From: Chimonanthus salicifolius
Lineage: Eukaryota > Streptophyta > Magnoliopsida > Laurales > Calycanthaceae
Direction: 5' to 3'
NCBI GenBank assembly: GCA_013350335.1
Contig: CM023532.1
Span: 88,043,383-88,107,382, forward strand
DNA: 64,000 nt
Shown: positions 35,471 to 46,800 of the stretch, one piece after another
How positions within the stretch are numbered: position 1 is the stretch's first letter
Layout of the letters: each line of letters opens with the position of its first letter
Program-made: the position numbers and the translations under genes
Notes under the pieces: generated by a model
What the model was told of the DNA's origin: nothing
Seen by the model: only the letters and a program-made list of their open reading frames with translations
Databases searched by the model: none

Positions 35471-36398
35471 GTTACCGTCCTCCTTAGGCGATGAGAGTCC
35501 CGCCAGGAGGAGTAACATGAAGATAAGTGTCACATTGATCTCCTTAGGCGATGAGAGTCCCGCCAGGAGGACTAATAAGTGATATGAAACAACTCAATGA
35601 TGAAGTGTCTTTCCACAGGTAACGAGGATTACTATGGATTACCTTATCATGTGAGACCTAGAAGAAAGTGTACTATGATTTACCTTGACGGTGAGAGTCC
35701 CGTCAAGTGATGGCTATGTATGTGTGATGGGGTGGGGCTCATTTCCCGTCAAGTGATGGCTATGTATGTGTGATGGGGTGGGGCTCATTACATTTGCATA
35801 CATACATAGCATGGTTTTATATGTTTTTGATGATCATGTACTATGATATATATATATGCATGTTTTATATGCTAACCATGTGGTAGCCCTGATCGGGAAC
35901 CTACTGGGCGCGTTGATCTAACGCCCTAATTCTATCCTTAGAGGATAATGCAGGTACAAGGAAAGGGAAAGAAAAGGTCGATGACCGGGAGGGGAGCCAA
36001 GCCTAAGCGCTTGATTGATGAACAAGACTTTTATTTATTGACGTTTGAGTTATAATTGATGGACATGTAATAAGTTAACACTTTGCTATGGTTTGATTAG
36101 GTTATTAACTATGGATGGTTGTTTTATGTTAATTATTAATTGAGAATGTTACTTGCCATCTATTCATTCTATTTCCGCAGTTAGTCTAGTTTATTTAGCA
36201 AGTTATTGTTTAGTTCCATGTGTGATTTGTCATCATGGTCTAGTCCATGTACACATGGGTGGCCAGTTAAGGTTCAGACTTGAGTAGTCTGAACTTAACT
36301 CGCGTCGTGGCGCTCCCGCTCTCGTTCACTCTATGTTTCTTTCAAAAGAAATTTTCAAACTCTGATTTTTGGAATGGTGGAAAGGGCGGGGCGTTACA
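35471..36398 (+). mobile_element. Inverted LTR segment of E1, second part, ending in a U5 terminus
   Basis: Resumes GTTACCGTCCTCC, the reverse complement of the 3' LTR near 7885, and runs through GAGAGTCC hairpins, CTAACGCCC, acceptor-like TGCAG (about 35951), and stems B and A (about 36215-36305), to GGGGCGTTACA at 36398 before GGAAT. About 46 bp (CGTCAAGTGATGGCTATGTA and onward) is duplicated in tandem at 35699-35790. Confidence 0.9.
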
Positions 36399-39312
36399 GG
36401 AATCCTACCAAATACCAATTAGTGTTCCTTTGCATTTTCGTCCATAAATTCGGTCGCCAATCGCGCACCGCTTGCGAGGTCCCGTTTACCTTATTACACA
36501 TCAACAATTAAATCCAATGTTTCAGCCATGTCTAAGTCCATCAAACATGTCTTAGTGGGGTTCGGCCATACACCATGGCCGAACCTCACTAACTAGGTTT
36601 TTGGGTCCCTTTTTCAATCCGTTGATCATTTTAGTCATATGAGTCTAAAAATCAGCAACCCTATGCTTCTTTAACCAGCGAATAAGATCATTATTACAAG
36701 CCCCTAAGTCTACAAACATCCCCCATGGGGTTCGGCCATATACCATGGCCGAACCCATGGTTCTTCATTTTTGGCCTTATTTACATTTTTGCCACTCCTC
36801 TTTTCCATGGCTAAGCTCTCATTTTATTTTCACACCCTTAGGTCCATAAGTGATCCATAAACATGGATCCATGATTATTTCATTAACCATGACATAAAAT
36901 CATTAAAAATCAGCCATTTACTTAACCTAATTCCCATTCATTTAAACACATGCATAGACCTTAACTTAGCCCATAAAATGGCTCACAAATGGGTCATGGG
37001 TTCAGCCATACACCATGGCCAAACCCATGATGTCTTTTCCTCATCTTTTTCTTGGATCTTTTATCACATTTAGGTCCACCACGAGGTCCCTCCATGAGGG
37101 GATTCCATCATACATTTAAATCACCATTTTTGAACATCATTAGGTACATTTTGAGTCCATTGCAGTCACCAACCTTCCCTCATCATTTTCCATATTTTTC
37201 ACTGTTAACATCACTAACACACCACCATAGGGTTCGGCCATGCACCATGGCCGAACCCATGGTTCATGGTTCATCCTTAGTTCTAAGGTTTAGGGCCATA
37301 ATATCACCAATATTTGTCCATGGTTTCCTTCACTAAAACCCCTTAAAAACGTACAAACATTTAATCATTCTAAGCCTCAAAATCATTAATACATTACTCC
37401 ATGGTTTCCATCCTTTAAACCCATGGAGAAAAACTTAGTATCATTCCATGGGGTTCGGCCATACATCATGGCCAAACCCTATGGTAGGTTATATCTCCCA
37501 AAAATCACATTTTCATGCTTTAATCTTTGATAGTTTTCATACAAGAAAACCCTAGGGTTTGGCCATGCAAAGGCCAAACCATAATCTTAGACCATACATC
37601 TTATTTTAGTCATGCATGGGGTCCTTTCCACATCTCCAAAATAATTAGGGCTCGGCCATGCAATGGCCGAACCATGATCCTTGAACCCTTCTTGTCATGC
37701 ATGCATGCATAATCCATATACATACATAGTGTCCTTATTTGTTCCATTATTCATAGCCTACCTTACCCATTAGGGTTTGTCCACTTCCTAATCCCTTTCT
37801 TGGACGGATCTTAAATCCATGGCCCATGACATTTTGGCCACCATTTAATCCAAGGAAATGGACTTCATTTTAATCCTTAAAAACATAACCTTAGTTTGGA
37901 GATACTTACCAATTCGTGGCTCTCCCAGTTGTCTCTTGCTCCTCTTGATCCTTAGCCTTTCTCCTTCCTTCTTCTCCTTGATGCTTGGTCAATGGTGAGC
38001 TTGATCAAGATGAGATCACCAAGGTTTGGTTCCGCCAATGATTGAGGTAGGTTTGAGGGAGGGAAAGGAGGAAGGAAAGGAAAAATCTTCTAAGTCTTGA
38101 TCTTGAAGGTGTGATCGGCCAAGCTTAGGTTCTTCTCTTTTCTTCTAAATTTCTTTCTCTTCTTTTGGTCTTTGGAGGGAGGGGAGGACGGTTTGGAGAG
38201 TGAGTGAGAGATGGAAATGAGATGGGGAATGGGATGGAGCCTTAGTCTTTTCCCATCTCAACTTGGGTTGCTTGGGTTAGACTCCACCCTCATTAAGGTG
38301 GAGTCTTCCCCCTGATGTCCATTGACCAAACCAAATGGGGAAGGTATGGCCTTGCACGCCCTTAATCCTAGGCCCCTTGTCCCTTAGTGGTGGTGGTTGG
38401 GATGAGGTGGAACCACCACCACACAATGGTCAAAGCATGTCCAATCTTACCCCCATTTTATGGATCTTGTTGGATGAGGTGACACCACCACCCATGCCAA
38501 CGGTTTTGGTGTGTCTTGGTTTAGTGGTTTGGGTAGTTTCTATGAGATGAAACCACTCATTGACTCACCCATTTATTTAATTTGATATCTAAGTTAAGTT
38601 ATTTAACTTCCATAATTTAATTCCATTTATTTCCCTTTAAATTTTCCATGAATCCACCCATGGTTGACCAAGTCAACCATGGTGGCCGGCCCCACCAATT
38701 CCTTAGCCCACCCGCCACCTCACTTGATGAGGTGGAGGTGGGTCCCACTTGATCATGCCACCTTGGTTTATTTAAGATTAACTTAGGTGATTTACATTAA
38801 TTAATTCAACTTCATTTACTTTCATCCTCCTTAATTCCCTTTGACTTATCCATGGTTGACCAAGTCAACCATGGTGGTTGGCCCCACCTAAGTCATGGTC
38901 CACATGCCACCTCACTTGGTGAGGTGGAGTTGGGTCCCATTTGTTTATGCCATCTTGACTCATTCCAATTTAACTTAGGTGATTTCACTCACTTCATTCC
39001 ATTTCCTCTACTTGGATCATCATGGGCCCATGGCCCAATTAAATTCACCTCCTACCCATTTGCCCTAATGCTTAAACCATCTTGACCCATTGGGTGCCAA
39101 AGGGGTATTTGACCCAATTGACCATCCTTGACCCAATTAACCATCATTGACCCATTTAAATGAAATCAATCCAATCCTTGGTCCATTGGACCCCGCTTGG
39201 GCCATTGTCCCAATTTTTAATCAATTTAACATTCATTCCATCAAAATTCTTAATTTCACTCTAATAAATAATAGCCAACATATGTATTGACTTCAAAATC
39301 CGGGCTATTACA
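36399..39312 (-). mobile_element. Solo LTR in E2 (clade B), remaining part to its U3 end
   Basis: Continues the LTR begun at 6069 after the GGAAT duplication. The minus strand begins TGTAATAGCCCGGATTTTG at 39312. The U3 has two copies of the palindrome block about 190 bp apart (38655-38755 and 38850-38945), each with a GTTGACC/GGTCAAC-type inverted repeat and CCACCTCA/TGAGGTGG. Donor TTG|GTAAGTATC at 37919. Seven TTCGGCC palindromes (near 36556, 36727, 37009, 37229, 37450, 37554, 37650). Confidence 0.93.
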
Positions 39313-39317
39313 AAGGA

Positions 39318-39941
39318 TATATGTGCCTAAGAACTACAAAAGAGAATTATTGATTGAGGCACATCAAACCAAACTCTCAATTCATCCTGGCAACACCAAG
39401 ATGTATCACGACCTGAAGAGACATTACTGGTGGCACGGACTCAAGTGGGATGTGGCAGAATTTGTGGCTCATTGCTTAACTTGTCAACAGGTTAAGACGG
39501 AACATCAAAAGCCACTAGGGTTACTCAAACCTTTACCAGTGCCGAAATGGAAATGGGAGCACATCTCCATGGATTTTGTGACAGGGTTGCCAAGGTCTTC
39601 AAAGGGCAACGATGCGATGTGGGTCGTGGTAGACCGACTAACCAAGTCTGCACATTTTCTTCCCATTAAGATGACAGACTCATCTAAGACTCTGGGTCGG
39701 GGGTATATCAAGGATATCATCAGATTACATGGTATTCCTTGGACTATAGTGTCCGACAGAGATGGTCGATTCACCGGCAGAGTATGGCAGAGCATGCAGT
39801 CGGCCATGGGAACAGACCTACTGACTAGCACAGTATTCCATCCACAGACTGATGGACAGTCTGAGAGGACAATACAAACATTGGAGGATATGCTGAGAGC
39901 ATGAATGCTAGATTTCAAGGGTGGATGGGAGGATCACTTAT
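39318..39941 (+). pseudogene. E2 integrase, most of the catalytic core
   Basis: Continues from 6068: YVPKNYKRELLIEAHQTKLS, the His/Cys zinc-binding region (H...IHPG, CLTCQQVK), first catalytic Asp ([16 protein letters not shown]), second ([11 protein letters not shown]), and [19 protein letters not shown] with the catalytic Glu. A stop at 39902 follows LRA, and the frame is then cut at 39941 by E3, with CTTAT (39937-39941) as its left TSD. All three catalytic residues are present in the open part, but the protein is truncated. Confidence 0.93.
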
Positions 39942-42900
39942 TGTAACACCCCGCCCTTTTTCACTCACTTTCCGAAAATCAGAGTCTATTTTTTTTTTTT
40001 TTTATAAACAAAGGGTGATATAGAGCGGGACGTCACGACGCGAGTTAAGTCCGAACTTCGAAAGTCCGACCCTTAACTGGCCAACCCTATGTGTGCATGG
40101 ACTAAGTCCATGAATACGGTTCACACATAGTAATATATACATGCGGATTAAATCATAAAGTGCGGACTATAATACAACCTACATCTATTCCATTTTAGAT
40201 AGCAAATTACTCCGTCAATTATAAATGATTAACTTAACTTAAACAACCAAAGTAACCATTCACAAACCATAGCAAATCATCTAAATTATTACATGCCCAT
40301 AGTCTAGTTACTCAAATTACAAGTCCATAAGTGACTTAATAAAATATAATCCAATCACATATCCAAGCTCCTACGCTTGGCCCGTTTTGCGTTCATCGTT
40401 CTCCTTCTTCCCTGTACCATCTATTAGGGTAGAAGTAGGGTGTTAGAACAACGTGCCCAGTAGGTATTCCAATTAGGGCTAACACATGGTTAGTACAAAC
40501 ATATATAATAATATCATAATGTCAAAAAAATCATATAAACCATGCCATGTCATGATGTCAAATGCAATGAGTCCCACCCATCACAAGTACATATAAGTAC
40601 CCCCACATAGGTCTTTCGGACACCCCGACGGAGTGTGCCCCTCCGGTTTCTTCCTGATGGAAAAGCACATCAAGGTATCCCACATAGGTTTTTTGGACGC
40701 CTCGACGAAGTGTGGCCCCTCCGGTTACATATCCTTCACCCCATGCCATGCATGAGATGCCAATGAAACACATGCTATTTTATAATGTAAATTTAGCATT
40801 AAAACGCACATTTGAAACATATCCTTTACAACATGAATTCATCAAAATAAGCTAAAAAAATGTGCATAAACCCATGGTTTCAAAGAGGTGGAATCCTGCC
40901 AAAGACCACTAACGTGTCCTTGCGCTTTCGTCCGGTAATCGCTCACGATCGTACACATCTTGTGAGGTCCCGTTACCTTATAATATAGCAATAAATTAAA
41001 ACCATGTCTCCCTTTATTGACAATAATGTCCAAGTCCATAAAACAATCCCCATGGGGTTCGGCCATACACCATGGCCGAACCCATGGTCCATTAATTCCA
41101 CTTAATTACCATATTGTCATCCATGGCTAACATTCCATTAATCTAAACATTCATGCATTAAATCCATAAGTAAAACATTCCTCATGGGGTTCGGCCATAG
41201 ACCATGGCCGAACCCATGATCCATCACTTTCACCTTTTATTACAACTTTGCCATTGGTCTAATCCTTAGTTAACATTTTATTCATTTTAATCTACCATAC
41301 AAAGACCCTAAGTCCACCAAATAATTCCCATGGAGTTCGGCCATACACCATGGCCGAGCCCATGGTCTTTCATTTTTTAGCTGATATTACAAATTTGCCA
41401 TTACCTCCATCAACTTGTGTTTAGGTTCCAAAACATAAGTCCATTCATTTATTTACTCATATTAGATCCATAATATTGGTTCATAAAACAATCCACTAAC
41501 TGTGACATAAAACCCCATATGATCCCTTAAGTTGGTTCATGGGGTTCGGCCATACACCTTGGCCGAACCCTATGATGTATAACTTTCCAATTATATCAAC
41601 TTCCATACTTGAATCCATAAATCAAGGTTCCTTCCTTTTTGATCCAAAAGTCCATTATTAGAAACTTTCTAAATTAATAACCATCTTCCATGGGGTTCGG
41701 CCATACACCATGGCCGAACCCTATGGTTCAAAATCTTCTTTTTGACAATTATTAATCCTTGATCTTCCAATTAATCAATCACCATATTAAATCCATCTAT
41801 ATATTTTTCCATGGGGTTCGGTCATACACCATGGCCGAACCCATGTTCCATGATTCTTATCCATTTTAAATCCTTTAAAAACATTGATATTCATTCCATG
41901 GTTTCCAACCCATAAAAATCCATTAAAAATTAACCAATGTTCTTTCATGGGGTTCGGCCCTTCATCATGGCCGAACCCTATGGTTCATCAACTTCTTCTT
42001 AAACCATTTAAATCCTTTTAAAAATACATAATTATTTCATGGTTTTCATCATTAAAAATAAATTAAACCATGTCTTTCCATGCATGGCCGAACCCTATGG
42101 TCCATCCTTTCCATTAAAACCTCAAAATTCATCCCTCAATTTTCTTCCATGGGGTTTAGCCATTGTGTATGGTCGAACCCTATGGTTCTTTTTTTTAAAC
42201 AAAAACATCAAAATATTAACCGGTTCCGAGACTCCTCCGGTTTTCCTTCGCTTGTTCTTGCTCTTCCAATCTTCCCCTTGATCTTTCACTTGCTGGCTGC
42301 CCTCTCCTTGAATGAGTATGCTGTGAACACCTTCTTGATTTTGTGTGTGTTGCCGTGCGCCCTTTCCCTCTTTCTTTTATAAAACCTTCCACTCAATCCT
42401 AATTAGAAGGTGCCATGTGCCCCTTTGTCTCTCCTTTTATCAACTTCTAATCGGTCTATCTTGCTGAGATACCAAGTCACAATTTCAGCCGTGTAATATT
42501 CATAGAGGTTGCCGTGCGCCCCTCTTGCTTCTCACTTTGGAGAGTCCTTTAATTTAGCAATTGCCTTGGTGCCGCTCCAACAAAGTAAGGACTCCTTTTG
42601 GCGCATGATCATCTTGGATATGGATATCTCCTATACACGGCTAAGACATCTATCTCTAATTCTCTCCATGCACATAATCATGGATTGCATATCTTGGATA
42701 TGCAATCTCACATACATGGCCAAAGATCTTTTATTTAATCTTAGACATATTGCATTATTATTTAATTCAGCCCCATTTAATTTAAATTGAACTCACTAGG
42801 TGGTCATCCAAGTTAACCATGACCCATTGGGTCCCAATTGGGCATTTTGACCCAAATAACACAACTTACCCATTTATTTTAAATTGAACCTTATAACATA

Positions 42901-43023
42901 TCTGTTGGATCTTAATTGGGCAATGGCCCAACATTTTACCCATCTAAGGTCCATATCTAATAATTCACAAATTAAATGACAAATTCCGTAAATATTTAAA
43001 ACTTGAAAATCCGGAGTATTACA
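39942..43023 (-). mobile_element. E3 3' LTR (third LTR type, 3.1 kb)
   Basis: TGTAACACCCCGCCC at the left, GGAGTATTACA at the right, followed by AATACAACCCTCTTTTT (polypurine tract on the minus strand) and the chromodomain. Its U3 start (TGTAATACTCCGGATTTTC) differs from both clade A and clade B. It has a TATA-like TTTTATAAAAG (about 42374-42384), nine TTCGGCC palindromes (41050-42180), and stems A (40043-40078) and B (40084-40130). The donor site is poor (GTTAATATT near 42221), unlike the other LTRs. Confidence 0.92.
41045..42185 (-). repeat. Array of nine TTCGGCC palindromes in E3 3' LTR
   Basis: The best-preserved array in the window. Copies near 41051, 41184, 41330, 41540, 41690, 41812 and 41948 are nearly uniform (GGGGTTCGGCCATACACC then ATGGCCGAACCC or close), with a half copy near 42078 and a decayed one near 42148. 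Spacing is about 120-210 bp. The DNA between copies has no clear repeat, so the palindromes seem kept or spread as independent units. Confidence 0.92.
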
Positions 43024-43264
43024 ATACAACCCTCTTTTTAAAAAGTTCGTCCCGAAAATCGAGTGAAGTAGGGTTTCATACATTTACATAAATAGTTCTG
43101 GATGAGTTTTTCTCATTTCTGACTCAAGTTCCCATGTGGATTCCTCAATGCCATATCGATCCCATACCACCTTGACAAATTGGATCGTTCGGTTCCGTAA
43201 TACCCTTTGTTCTGTGTCCACCACTCGGACAAAATTTTCGACGTATGTCACGTCGCTTTGGATA
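43024..43264 (-). pseudogene. E3 polypurine tract and chromodomain C-terminal half
   Basis: The minus strand has an AAAAAGAGGG purine run at 43030-43039 beside the LTR. The coding part reads FVRVVDTEQRVLRNRTIQFV, then KVVWDRYGIEESTWELESEM and HPELF before the stop. It is cut by E4 at GGATA (43260-43264); the preceding codons lie at 58792 onward. Confidence 0.9.
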
Positions 43265-43811
43265 TGTAACACCCCGCCCTTTTTCAACCTTCCAAAAATC
43301 AGAGCCTATTTTTTTTTTTTTATAAATAAGTCAAGTGGAAGAGGACGGACGACGTCACGACCCGAGCTAAGTTCTGACTTCCAAAGTCCGACCCTTAACT
43401 GGCCAACCATGTGTGCATGGTCTAAACCATGATAAACAACACACACACGGAACTAACAAGTCATGCGGAATAATAGTAGACAAACTGCGGAACTGATTGT
43501 GGAATTATACTGAATAGATAGCAAGTACAAGTCATCCATTAAAATTACTTAAACCAAATTTCCATTATCAAAACTATAAACAAACCATAGTAAAGTTACT
43601 AACTATTACATGTCCATATAAATGTATCCAACCAACAGTAAACAGAAACCCATTCAACACCCAAGCACTTAAGCTTGGCTTTCCTCGCGGTCCTCGACCT
43701 TCTCTTTTCCTTTCCCTTTTCCTTTATTATTTTCTAAGGATAGAAATAGGGCATTAGATCAACGTGCCCAGTAGGTTTTCCGATCAGGGTCACCACATGG
43801 TTAGTATATAA
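43265..43811 (-). mobile_element. E4 3' LTR, U5-proximal part
   Basis: TGTAACACCCCGCCC with stem A (about 43370-43400), stem B (about 43404-43450), and a TTCTAAGGATAGAAATAGGG segment before the cut at TATAA (43807-43811). The acceptor-like site here has lost its GCAG form (CTTTATTAT where the 5' LTR has CTGCATTAT). Confidence 0.93.
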
Positions 43812-46800
43812 TGTAAGGTCTCGGAATTTGTGAATTAATATAAATGTGAATATTATGTATTTTAATGATGGAAATTGGAAAATTGGTGGAGTAAATGGTA
43901 AATGGGCCAAAATTTGGATAAAGGCCCAAGTGTGGCCCAATAGACTATGATTTGGATTTAAATTTATTTAAATGGGTCAAGAATGGTCAAATACCCATTT
44001 GGGACCCAATGGTTCAAGATGGTTATGCTCTAAGGTAAATGGGCTAGATGGAAATGTAATTGGGCCATAGGCACAATGGTAATCCACTTAGAGTGAATTC
44101 AATGAATTTAAATCACCTAAGTTATTTGGAAGTAAATCAAGGTAATGTGGCCAAGTGGGACCCACCTCCACCTCATCAAGTGAGGTGGCGTGGGGGCCAA
44201 GGTTTGGTGGGGCCGACCACCATGGTTGAATTGGTCAACCATGGGTGGGTATATAAAGGTGATTTAAATAAATAAATGGAAATTAAAGTAACCTAAATAT
44301 CTAAATATTAAATGATTAAAATTATTTAAGTGAAGTGGTCAAAGTGGGGTCAAGAGGTGAAAACCAAAATACCTCATCTCAACCTCAAGTGTAAAACACG
44401 TTGGGCTTGGTGGTGGTTTAGATAACCACCACCATAAAGCAATTAAAATATCTAAGAAAATATCTCATAAGGTTGGTGAGTTAGTTAGTGTAAAGTGTAG
44501 GTTAAGTTACCAAAGGGAGTTAAGTCTCATCTTTTCCTTTCTCCCTCCCTTTTCATTCTCATTTTAATCTTTCACTCTCCCATGGCCGTCCCACACTAGG
44601 AAGGAGAAGAGGAAGAAAATTAAGGAAGAGAGCTAAGGAGAAGAGAAGAGAAGGAAGAAGTGGAAATCTAAGCAAAAAAAAAAAAAAATTACTCTAAGAT
44701 TAAGGTTATTCCCTCCCCTCTCATCATCTCTCCCTTTCCCTCTCTCAATTTAAGCTCTACTTTGGCCGATTCTAGGGTTGGGGATTGCCACCATTAATCA
44801 AGAATCTTGACCTATCAAAGATCAAGAGGAAGGAGAGAGGAGGCTACGGAGACCGACGGGAGTGACGGAAATCGGAGGAGACGACGGATTGTAAGTGTTT
44901 CTTAAACAAGAAATTTTGGAATTTTAGGGTTTAAGAATTGGAATTTATTTTTGTGAAATAAATGGTGGATAGATAATTTTATGCTATGGAATTTAGATCC
45001 ATCAAATGGAAGGGTGGAAGATGGAGAAAACCCTAAATGGGTGAATTAGGGTAAGGGAAAAGAAATAAGTAAATGTAGTATGTGCATTGTATAATTTATG
45101 GAATTGAGCATGGAATGGGGTGCTTGAAATAAGAATTATGGGCCATAGGGTTCGGCCATGTAGTATGGCCGAACCCCATGGTGGGTGATTTGGTGGTTGG
45201 TTTAATTGGTTAGGGTTTTATGGATGGAAGACAATGAGGGTTTTTGATTAATGAATTTAGGGTTTTAATGAATGCATGGGAGTAAGGTTTTAAAATGAGT
45301 TTATGATAAAAATGCAATGGAGTCTTATGGTTTTGAAATGCATGGAGGGAATGAGCCTTGAACCATGGGTTCGGCCATGGTATATGGCCGAACCCTATGG
45401 TGATGAAATGATGATTAGATGGTGGGTTTAAAGGATAATGTGTTGATGAATTTAGGGTTTTTAAATGAACAAGTGTAATGATCCAAATAGGGTTAAGAAT
45501 ATGGTTTAGATGCATGATTTAAAACCTCTCGTGGGAAGACTTGTGATAGATCTAAAATGCGCCAAAAGATTCAAGGAAAATGGGGAACAAGACATCATGG
45601 GTTCGGCCATGGTGTGTGGCCGAACCCATGACCCATTTTGTAAGTCATTGTATGAGCTAAGGTTGGGTCCATGTTTGTGTTAGATGATGGAAAATTTTAT
45701 TAAATTAGATGGCTGATTTTGTTTCATGTTGGGTCATGGTTAGTGAATCCTTAATGGATCTAAGTTATGGATGAATTTTAGACTTAAAATATTCATGAAT
45801 GGGAGATTAAACATGGAAGAGAGAGTGGCAAAATGGTAATTATTAGCCACATTGAAGAACCATGGGTTCGGCCATGGTACATGGCCGAACCCCATGTATA
45901 TTGGACATGAGCTTGGGTGCATTAGGATGACCTAATGAATGATTTAAATTGAATGGTGAATGGTGTTTGTGGTCTCCAAATGAAATGAATGAATAATGCA
46001 CTCATAGTAGTTAAATGCATGAGGTAAATCCCATGAAAAGATTTGATGAATTTGATGTTTTTGGACCCAAGAAAAAAATGGAGAAAGGAACATCATGGGT
46101 TCGGCCATGGTGTATGGCCGAACCCATGCCCCAAATTGTAAATCAATTTGGGTTTAAAGTCAATGGGTATATATGTGATTAAGTATGGGGTTTGAATGGG
46201 TTTAAATGAGTAATGGTTAGATTAATCACATGACAAATTTTAATGTCTTGGTAAGTCAATAATGGACCTAAGTTAAGGACCTAAGTTGTGGATTAAATTT
46301 TGGGCTTAAGTAGGCATGAATTAATGAAAAATTGTTTATGTGAATGGTAGTGGCAAAAATGGTAAATATGGGCTAAAATGAAGAAACCCACTAAGTTATG
46401 ATTTATGGGCTTGGAAATGATTAAAACTTGGATTGATTTGGTAATTTAATAAGGTACCGGATAGCGCGAGCAGTACGCGAGTCGGTAGCCGAATTGTCGG
46501 ACGAAAACGAAATAAATACGCTAGTCGGTATTCGGTAGGATTCCTACATTTTTGTAAGCCATGGATTGGGTGATGTTTTCTTTAATTTATTTTGGAAAGC
46601 ATGTGGTTGTCTTTAAGATGAGTTTTGGATTATGCATCTTGTGATGTTTTCCTTTAAATTATTTTGGAAATTATGTGAATGCTTATGATGGGTTTTGGAT
46701 TAAATATTGTGGGATGGTTTCCCTTTGATTTAGTTGGTAATCTTGTAATTGTTTTAAGATGGGTTTTATTACAATTGAATTTCATATATTACATGGCATA

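Larger units (their letters stand above)
7014..36398 (-). mobile_element. E1: gag-less Tekay-like element with inverted right LTR arm and four nested solo LTR insertions
   Basis: GGAAT lies on both sides (7009-7013 and 36399-36403). The parts are: 3' LTR 7014-10459; pol pieces 10460-11938, 15644-15889 and 19899-21379; a foreign insert where gag should be; extra ORF 22322-22879; primer-binding site 23310-23321; and 5' LTR from 23324. Nested solo LTRs at 11939-15638, 15890-19893, 23952-27727 and 28535-35470 each have matching TSDs. The 5' LTR does not end in its normal U3 terminus: it folds back at about 28072, and the right end of the element is a second U5 end (GGGGCGTTACA). Removing nested DNA leaves an internal region of about 5.2 kb, shorter than the 5.8 kb of E4. 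Confidence 0.85.

Noticed and set aside
36215..36305. Rho-independent-type terminator or bacterial attenuator
   Set aside because: Stem followed by a T-rich run, but the context is plant retroelement U5; treated as part of the U5 stem-loop module.
41045..42185. CRISPR-like array (repeated palindromes with unique DNA between)
   Set aside because: Spacing is irregular (about 90-210 bp), repeats vary, and the arrays lie inside plant LTRs beside Ty3/gypsy pol; there are no cas genes.
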